Shown here piece after piece: positions 57,858 through 64,000 of a DNA stretch of 64,000 bases. A program made the translations under genes and the position numbers. Each line of letters starts with the position of its first letter. The stretch's first letter is position 1. The notes under the pieces are model-generated. The model did not search any database and was not told the DNA's origin. It worked only from the letters and a program-made list of their open reading frames with translations. Origin of the DNA: CAVTYH01 sp963773875 (GTDB lineage Bacteria; Planctomycetota; Planctomycetia; Pirellulales; JADZDJ01); the NCBI GenBank assembly GCA_963773875.1, contig CAVZCV010000006.1:806001-870000 (forward strand). The letters run 5' to 3'.

Positions 57858-58010
57858 GAAATGGATCGAGAATTTTCGGGCGATTTGGAGGCTCCAACGC
57901 AGAGGGTGAAATAACTGTGAAAAAACTCGGCGCGAAAATGCCAAAACTGCCTACACAGGTTGAAAAGCGCGCCGGAGTTATTTCACTGCGAAACTCGATT
58001 TTCGGGAATC
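57858..58010 (+). repeat. Conserved core of dispersed element, copy B
   Basis: Aligns with the reverse complement of 6679-6833; a 30-base block is identical (its minus-strand copy begins GCCGAGTTTTTTCACAG). Arms GTGAAAAAACTCGGCGCG (57917-57934) and CGCGCCGGAGTTATTTCAC (57968-57986) are inverted copies with about 30 bases between, so a stem is likely. The matching arms of copy A differ in sequence, which allows a test for compensating changes. Confidence 0.7.
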
Positions 58011-58455
58011 AGCACGCTCGACCCGTGTTTTGCTCGAAGGATTTTGAACTGAAACTCGCCGATGCTTCACGCTGTTTTTTGGCGATCGCAAACGGCGCGA
58101 GATTTTTTGGCGTTTTTAGAGAATTGCCAAAACAGGCCAATGAAATAACGCAGGGCTGCCATGTGCATGTAGGAAACATCGCCGGTGGATGGTCCACGCA
58201 TGATTTCGCAAATCCCGCATCGCAATCGGATGCCATCGCACGCGGCGCAACCCGGGTGGATCCGGGGTCTTAGAATCCACACGCAGGATCCGACTTGCAC
58301 CGAAAGAAGTCGATGGGATGAAGGAAACGGCACACCGCGAGGTGCCTGCCGGCGCTACTCGGCTGCCCATGGAGCAGATTGTCAATATTTCGGACGATCG
58401 CAATAATGCGGGATTCCACTTGATGCAGGGTAGTCGGCTATCCCGAGAATACTGC

Positions 58456-58483
58456 AGGCTCAGGGGGTTGGAACCCTGGCTTA
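58456..58483. repeat. Palindrome of AAGCCC type before guaB
   Basis: AGGCTCAGGGGGTTGG followed by AACCCTGGCTTA is an imperfect copy of the palindrome at 48002-48029. It is followed by a short run of ACTGACCAC-like words directly before the guaB start. Confidence 0.55.
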
Positions 58484-58515
58484 GGCAACAGACCACTGAC
58501 CACGGACAACTGACC

Positions 58516-59995
58516 ATGGACAATTCGAAACTCATTGGCCAGGCGATCACGTTTGACGATGTGCTGCTCGTGCCGCGCTTCAGCGAAGTGGTGCCGAGCG
58601 ACGTCAACGTCGCCACGCAGTTGACGCGAAACATTCGGCTCAATATTCCGCTTTTGAGCTCGCCGATGGATACCGTCACCGAAAGCGATATGGCCATCGC
58701 TTTGGCTCAAGAGGGCGGGCTCGGCATCATTCACAAAAACATGTCGGTCGCACAGCAGACGGAGGAAGTCGATAAAGTGAAGCGGTCGGCCAATGGCATC
58801 ATTTTCGATCCGGTGACACTGCCACCGACGGCAACGGTGGCAAAGGCCCGCGAGGTGATGAACCAATCGAACATCTCCGGCGTGCCCATTGTTGCTAGCA
58901 ACAAGAAACTGGTGGGCATCATCACCCGGCGCGATATGCGGTTTCTGGAATCGAGCGACACGCCGATCTCGGAGATTATGACCCGCGAAAAGCTCGTGAC
59001 AGCACAAGGAACTGTGACGCTTGCGGAAGCTGAGAAGATCTTGATGGCAAATAAGGTCGAGAAACTTCTGCTGGTTGACGAAGATTATACGCTGACGGGC
59101 CTGATTACCATCAAAGACATCGACATGCAGAAGCGGTTCCCCAACGCTTGCAAAGACAAGCTGGGCCGACTGCGCGTGGGCGCCGCCATTGGCGTGCACG
59201 ATTACGGACGGGCCGAGAGCCTACTCGGAAAAGCCGTCGATGTGCTGGTGGTCGACAGCGCCCATGGGCATTCCGCCAACGTGATGGAGACCGTTCGCAC
59301 AATCAAAAAGCGGTGGAAGATCGACGTGGTTGCTGGCAACGTGGCAACCAAAGCCGGAGCGACCGATTTAATTTCGGCCGGTGCCGACGCAGTGAAAGTG
59401 GGCATCGGGCCAGGTTCCATTTGCACCACGCGCGTCATTTCCGGCGTTGGCGTGCCGCAGATTACAGCGATCATGGATGCGGTTGAGGCGGCAAGTTCGG
59501 CTGGCGTGCCGATCATTGCCGATGGCGGCATTCGCTACTCCGGCGACATCACCAAAGCGATCGCCGCCGGAGCAAGCGCGGTGATGGTCGGTGGATTGTT
59601 TGCCGGCACGGCCGAAAGCCCGGGCCAGCAGATTTTGTATCAAGGAAGGACATTCAAGGTGTACCGGGGCATGGGTTCCCTGGGCGCCATGGTGAAAGGA
59701 TCGAGCGAACGATATCGCCAAGGACCAGAGCGAGGACCAAGCAAGTTAGTGCCTGAAGGTGTGGAAGGCCGTGTGCCATTCAAAGGTCCGCTGAGCACAT
59801 TCGTGTATCAGTTGGTCGGCGGTCTGAAAGCCGGCATGGGCTACTTGGGGACCCGCGATATTGATGAGCTGCGAAAAGAGCGCACAATTCATTCAGGTAT
59901 CGCACGCCAGCGTGCGGGAGAGTCATCCCCATGATATTGCCATTACGCAGGAAGCACCGAACTACAGCGCGGAGCACAGAGATGATGGCGATTAA
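58516..59995 (+). CDS. guaB: IMP dehydrogenase (frameshifted at the end)
   Basis: Converts IMP to XMP in guanine nucleotide synthesis. ITFDDVLLVPRFSEVVPSDV opens the protein; two CBS domains follow (about residues 95-205); the catalytic Cys loop is GIGPGSICTTRVISG and the flap is YRGMGSLGAMVKGSSERY. The apparent stop at 59934 comes from a one-base slip near 59880. In the corrected frame the protein ends with the usual QFIQVSHASVRESHPHDI and a TAA at 59993-59995, about 493 residues in total. The ATG at 58516 is the natural start, although the open frame extends 66 codons upstream into the repeat island. Confidence 0.94.
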
Positions 59996-61035
59996 ATCAT
60001 CCTACGTTGCACTTGCCATAGGGCTGTTTGTAGTTGCGCCGACGATGCATTCTCCGGCTTTGGCTGCCGATGCCGCTTTGAACAATTCTGCGCAGCGAAA
60101 ACTTGTTTGGCGCCCGGTGCGACCGGACCGCACGGAGGAGTCGGCTTCCAAACCGACCGACGATACTTCGGCTCGCAATGCAACCTACGAACAAGACGTG
60201 TTCGACGACTTACCGGTGCCGCCGACCAGAATCCGACTGATCTCCGGCAACAGTTCTACGAATGAAGCGACGTCCGATCCATTTGGCGACAATCGCAAAT
60301 CGGTTCAAGCGCCGAAACTGATTTCCGATCCGAACCGTTCTAGCGCGGAGATCATCGACTCGTTGCCGCCTCCGATGCGCGACGCACCGCCGGCGTTGCA
60401 GATTGAATCGACGCCGGCGCAGCGAGAGCCCGCCGAATTGACACCGCCCGATCCGCTGCGCAATGGTTCGCTGAAGCGCGATTCCAACGAATCAAAATGA
60501 GCCGTTCATTCCACCGGCAACCATACCACCGCCCGACGAGCAGTTCACGCAACAACCGCAACACACGGCCCAGGAAAACTGCAAGATCGAATACGACAAA
60601 ATCAAAGCAATTACCCTGAACAAACTGAGCATCGATATTGGAGTGCGCGGTACCGTGGGTACCGACATTCCCGATGAATGTTCGCTTTCGAGCGATCCGT
60701 TTCAGCCGCGCTGCTGGCGTTTGACGACCTATACATGGAAGGCTTCCGCGCTATGCCACAAACCGATTTACTTTGAGGATGAAGCGCTGGAACGCTACGG
60801 ACATTCGCACGGACCGGTTTGCGAGTACGTCGCATCGGCCGCGCACTTCTTTGGCGATGTGGCGCTCCTGCCGTACAATATCGGTGTAGAAACACCGTGC
60901 GAATGCATTTACGATTTGGGAGTCTATCGTGTCGGCGATTGCACGCCGTACATGTTCGATCCGTTCCCGTTCAGCTTGCGAGGCGCTGCAACCGGGGCCG
61001 CCGGCTATTGCGGTGTGATCGCTCTGTTTCCATAG
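59982..61035 (+). CDS. Conserved secreted planctomycete protein (frameshifted)
   Basis: About 350 residues. A signal peptide (SSYVALAIGLFVVAPTMHSP) is followed by a Pro/Ser-rich disordered region and then a compact C-terminal domain with many Cys residues (WRLTTYTWKASALCHKPIYF, ERYGHSHGPVCEYVASAAHF, LPYNIGVETPCECIYDLGVY, YRVGDCTPYMFDPFPFSLRG). I recognise this C-terminal domain as recurring in planctomycete genomes; its function is not known. The Cys residues may form disulfides outside the cytoplasm. The frame breaks near 60497 (TNQNEPFIPP continues in the other frame). The start overlaps the corrected guaB end by about 14 bases. Confidence 0.75.
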
Positions 61036-61080
61036 ATCGTTGTTCGCGGAGCGAAGTTCCCGACTGCTGCGAAGTCCGAA

Positions 61081-61308
61081 TTACATGGCGCACGATCCGC
61101 CGCCGCATTGCGGCAGTCCACAGCCTCCACCGCGCGGGGCTTCGCAAATTGGCAGCGATTTGCTTCCGCCAGTATGAGCCGCCGGCACGCTGAGCAACTT
61201 CTCCAGCCGCTTCGATCCGCATTCTGGGCACGCGGGCCTTTCTGAACCACGCACTAGCAGTTCGAAATCTTTCGAACAGGCGGGGCAGTTGTACTCATAA
61301 ATCGGCAT
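61081..61308 (-). CDS. FmdB-type zinc ribbon protein
   Basis: A 75-residue FmdB-family regulator-like zinc ribbon protein: MPIYEYNCPACSKDFELLVR, with a second CxxC pair (PACPECG), then a Gly/Cys-rich tail ending GGGSCAM. These small proteins bind zinc, and their role is mostly unknown (some are linked to transcription or formamidase genes). The ATG at 61308 is the clear start. It converges with the upstream secreted-protein gene and is divergent from nnrE. Confidence 0.9.
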   Translation of the reverse strand: MPIYEYNCPACSKDFELLVRGSERPACPECGSKRLEKLLSVPAAHTGGSKSLPICEAPRGGGCGLPQCGGGSCAM

Positions 61309-61393
61309 TGGCTTACTCCGTTTGGGGTCAGACGGTGAATTCGATATTATACGCTCGGGCACAGCGATCCAAGACCGGCTAGCTCCAACTGCC

Positions 61394-62092
61394 ATGCAGA
61401 CGTTAACACGACAGCAAGTTCGCGAGGTCGATCGACGTGCGATCGAAGAGTACGGCATGTCGGGACTTGTGCTCATGGAGAACGCCGGCCGCGGAACAGT
61501 TGATGTGCTCTGCCGGCTGATGGATGAAATCGACGCAGGGCGAACGCCGGTGACTATCGTTTGCGGTAAAGGCAACAATGGCGGCGATGGATTTGTGGTT
61601 GCGCGACATCTTGATATTCGACGCCTTCCCGTCAAGATTTTGCTGCTCGCCGATCCAGCTGACCTCTCCGGCGATGCCGCGGTGAATTTTGCAATTGTCC
61701 GGAAGAGCAGCCTGCCGATCGAAACGTTCACGTCACCGCTCGACGAGCCGCGTTTCGACGCGGGGCTAGCCGGTTCCGCTTGGCTCGTCGATGCAATTTT
61801 GGGAACCGGCGCAACAGGTGAACCAAAATCGCCGTTGGCGGAAGCGATCGATCGAATGAACGCCAGCGGGTTGCCAATTTTAGCGGTCGATCTGCCGAGC
61901 GGTTTGGAATGTGATACCGGCGCGGCGGCGAGACATACGATTCGCGCAGCTCACACATGCACCTTCGTGGCCGCAAAGCCGGGTTTCCTTATGCCCGGGT
62001 CTGTTCGATACCTCGGACAATTGCATGTCGTGGATATCGGCGCGCCGCGAAAGCTTATCGAGGAAGCTACGAGTGCCAGCACGATCTGTTAG
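61394..62092 (+). CDS. nnrE: NAD(P)H-hydrate epimerase (YjeF N-terminal domain)
   Basis: Repairs damaged NAD(P)H by epimerising its hydrate. Conserved stretches: TRQQVREVDRRAIEEYGMSG, VLMENAGRG, VCGKGNNGGDGFVVARHL, VDAILGTGATGEP and VDLPSGLECDTG. The protein is about 232 residues, only the epimerase domain. The partner dehydratase domain (NnrD), often fused C-terminally, is not here. The ATG at 61394 is preferred. A promoter is not evident. Confidence 0.92.
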   Translation: MQTLTRQQVREVDRRAIEEYGMSGLVLMENAGRGTVDVLCRLMDEIDAGRTPVTIVCGKGNNGGDGFVVARHLDIRRLPVKILLLADPADLSGDAAVNFAIVRKSSLPIETFTSPLDEPRFDAGLAGSAWLVDAILGTGATGEPKSPLAEAIDRMNASGLPILAVDLPSGLECDTGAAARHTIRAAHTCTFVAAKPGFLMPGSVRYLGQLHVVDIGAPRKLIEEATSASTIC

Positions 62093-62287
62093 CCCGCAAG
62101 CGACATTGCTAGCTGAATTCGCACTTGTTTTACCTTGACGGCGCATCCTTCCTCGCTGTACAAATCGCCGGTTTTTGGCGCTGAAAATGCGCGCCAAAGA
62201 GACCACTTATCTCGTGACCCTTCAAATCGTTTCTCCTTCCACATTTTGCATGTCGGCCGATTGTATCGGCCGCGGGCAACACCATTC

Positions 62288-63952
62288 ATGCGGCAGCTTC
62301 GAAGCCATCTGACGTGGCTTGCGCTGGTGCTGTGCACCGGTTGCGCCGCTCCCTATCCGCGCGTGCCGCACAGTGAACTGGCAGAGCGAATACTCGATCC
62401 GGCGCCGTCACGCATTGATTTGCCATCGCAGAACGCACGGCCGGACGAAATGTCGCAGCCGAAAGACTCGATCGGCCAGCAACAAAGGACGTCGCCAATT
62501 CTGAAAGCGATCGCGGAAGATTTTGATGCACCGGATCCTCAATATGCATCGCCAACGCAAATACGAACTCCTGGCCGGCGATTGAAAATCAGCCAGGCGA
62601 GCGCACTGTCCGAACCGATCGATCACCCGCCGCCCATCGTTGATCAATCGCTGCCACCGGAACCTAACTCGGATGCAAGCAACGATCAGTTAACGCTGGC
62701 GTCGGCAATTGATCTGGCCTATCGCAGCAGTCCGCAAATTCAGGCGGCGCGAGCCAAGATCGAATTAGCGCGAGCCGGAAAGGAAATTGCATATTCCGAT
62801 TTCTTACCTCAATTCGACATGGGTTTCCGCCACGTCGTCGGCCAGGCGCCGGGCGGATATGTGCTACCAACGATTCCGACCTCAATCGGCAATGTGGCCT
62901 ACGGCGGCTCCGCCCAAGAATTCGACGTAGCCGAGTTGCGTGCGCAATGGACACTGTGGGACTTCGGTCGCACCGCGTCGAAGTACGGCCAATCGCTCAT
63001 CATGCAAGATATCGCGGGGCTGCAGTATGTTCGCACTCAGCAGACCGTTTCGTTCGACGTGGCGAGCGCCTACTTTGAATCGCTAAGTGCCAAAGCGGCA
63101 TACGTCGCCGCACAAGAGGCAGTGCGACGTGCGCAGTCCGCTTTGAACGACGCCAAGAACTACCTGAAGCGCGGCAACGCCATTCGCAACGATATGCTTC
63201 GTGCCGACGTGTTCCTGAAAGAAATGCAGCTCGAGGTTGTGAAGGCAGAAACCGCCAAAGGCGTGGCGATCGCGAAGTTGAACCATGCGATCGGAATCAA
63301 TTCGAGCTGCCCGACGGAAGTGGTGGAACTGATCGATGCACCGCCGTTCGACCAGCCGCTCACCCAATGCCTGCAATTGGCCGTGGAAAACCGGCGCGAG
63401 TTTGGCGTCGTCGAGCGTGGCATCGCCAAGGCAAAACTTGGGCAGAACTTAGCAGTTTCCGATTTTCTCCCGAAGATCGTAGTCGGAGGCCTCGGGAGTT
63501 TGCAGCAAAATCAAGAGCCCACACGGTTTTCTCAACTAGGATCCGCCGGCATTGGCATCGAACTCGGCCTGTATCAAGGGGGCAGGCGAGTCGGCGAAAT
63601 CCACGGAGCCCAGGCGGAAATCGACTTGGCGGTCGCCAGCGGCAAGCAAGTTTGCGATCAGATAGCTTATGAGGTTAAGGTCGGATATTTGGCCATTACC
63701 GATGCCGCCGAACGGATCAAAGTTGCCCGAACGGCAGTGGCTCAGGCGAGTGAGAACCTGCGGGTCGTGCAGTCGCTCTTCAGTCAGGGCGACACAATCG
63801 TCACCGACGTCATCGACGCGGAATTGACACTAACCCGGGCTCAGCAAGACTTTCGGATTGCGACGTATGATTACCAGACGGCCCTGGCTCGCTTGGCATT
63901 TGCAGTAGGCCTGCCGCCGGAGAGTTTCTTGGCGCTACCTGCCACGAGATAA
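62288..63952 (+). CDS. TolC family outer membrane lipoprotein
   Basis: Outer membrane efflux protein of about 554 residues. The lipobox is in LALVLCTGCAAPYP, so the mature protein should carry a lipid at Cys. A variable Pro/Ser-rich stretch of about 120 residues follows, then two TolC-type repeats of long helices with strands (LTLASAIDLAYRSSPQIQAA, IGIELGLYQGGRRVGEIHGA, IVTDVIDAELTLTRAQQDFR). It normally forms the outer channel of an export system; the pump partners would be beyond the right edge. ATG at 62288; the frame opens earlier without support. Confidence 0.9.
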   Translation: MRQLRSHLTWLALVLCTGCAAPYPRVPHSELAERILDPAPSRIDLPSQNARPDEMSQPKDSIGQQQRTSPILKAIAEDFDAPDPQYASPTQIRTPGRRLKISQASALSEPIDHPPPIVDQSLPPEPNSDASNDQLTLASAIDLAYRSSPQIQAARAKIELARAGKEIAYSDFLPQFDMGFRHVVGQAPGGYVLPTIPTSIGNVAYGGSAQEFDVAELRAQWTLWDFGRTASKYGQSLIMQDIAGLQYVRTQQTVSFDVASAYFESLSAKAAYVAAQEAVRRAQSALNDAKNYLKRGNAIRNDMLRADVFLKEMQLEVVKAETAKGVAIAKLNHAIGINSSCPTEVVELIDAPPFDQPLTQCLQLAVENRREFGVVERGIAKAKLGQNLAVSDFLPKIVVGGLGSLQQNQEPTRFSQLGSAGIGIELGLYQGGRRVGEIHGAQAEIDLAVASGKQVCDQIAYEVKVGYLAITDAAERIKVARTAVAQASENLRVVQSLFSQGDTIVTDVIDAELTLTRAQQDFRIATYDYQTALARLAFAVGLPPESFLALPATR

Positions 63953-64000
63953 AACCTCGGTTGTCGTTCCGATTAGAGACCGCTGCCTGCCGTGAATTGG

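Larger units (their letters stand above)
57055..58515. other. Repeat island of about 1.4 kb without a supported gene
   Basis: Between mutL and guaB. It contains, in order: a perfect hairpin (57191), dispersed element B with its promoter (57352-58010), a GC-rich palindromic patch (57511-57660), a stretch with a roughly 9-10-base periodicity (57708-57830), an AT-rich stretch and a palindrome just before guaB. Open frames in it, such as those from 57419, 57492 and 57842, run through repeats and carry no domain. Confidence 0.6.

Noticed and set aside
57492..58273. Protein genes in the mutL-guaB gap
   Set aside because: The frames run through palindromes and low-complexity repeats and carry no domain. 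The two copies of the dispersed element are conserved at the DNA level across stop codons.

Overview
This 64 kb window is chromosomal DNA from a member of the Planctomycetota, probably close to the Pirellulales. The markers are a DUF1559 prepilin-like protein, two Hint-domain exported proteins of a planctomycete type, a PEP-CTERM protein beside an SdrD/Cna-B-type surface protein with a planctomycete N-terminal sorting motif, DUF2203, CsrA, a three-gene succinate dehydrogenase (sdhCAB), and many short intergenic palindromes. I see no rRNA, tRNA, CRISPR array, prophage or intact transposase.

Layout. 1-9 kb: a PAS/GAF/receiver protein cut by the left edge, a lone receiver, sdhCAB, a ~1 kb repeat-rich gap and the DUF1559 protein. 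9-19 kb: a racemase-fold protein, a sterol-desaturase-family protein, a ThuA-like protein, a nucleotidyltransferase-fold protein, two carbohydrate enzymes (MGH1/GH63-like glucosidase and glycogen debranching enzyme), DUF2071 and DUF2203. 19-30 kb: nuoI, csrA, a hybrid histidine kinase facing a GGDEF protein, a DJ-1/PfpI-Fur pair, a papain-like protease, a coiled-coil membrane protein and a THUMP-like methyltransferase. 30-34 kb: a tandem pair of paralogous exported Hint proteins. 34-43 kb: a secreted protein, nadK, the dxs/ispA/xseB/xseA set, a DUF374 acyltransferase and dapF. 43-51 kb: a TIM-barrel isomerase, two exported surface proteins, rpsO-pnp and a sensor kinase. 51-64 kb: a redoxin/cytochrome c/copper-oxygenase-like/glycogen-binding fusion, an NtrC-type regulator, mutL, a 1.4 kb repeat island, guaB, a secreted planctomycete protein, a zinc ribbon, nnrE and a TolC lipoprotein.

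Sequence quality matters here. At least eighteen genes, including essential ones (rpsO, guaB, dxs, sdhB), are broken by single-base frameshifts whose correction restores full conserved proteins. I treat these as likely sequencing errors, give merged gene coordinates, and state where each break lies. Start and stop positions of these genes are therefore approximate.

The most unusual non-coding signal is a pair of related units about 50 kb apart in opposite orientation (6679-7215 and 57352-58010). Each has a near-consensus sigma-70 promoter at one end (TTGACA/TTGACC, 17-base spacer, TAATAT/TACAAT) and a conserved, internally palindromic ~155-base core at the other, with divergent palindromes between. 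This could be an undescribed transcribed repeat or small RNA family. Alongside it is a set of intergenic long-armed inverted repeats, one within the mutL linker and one supplying the tail of a glycosidase gene.
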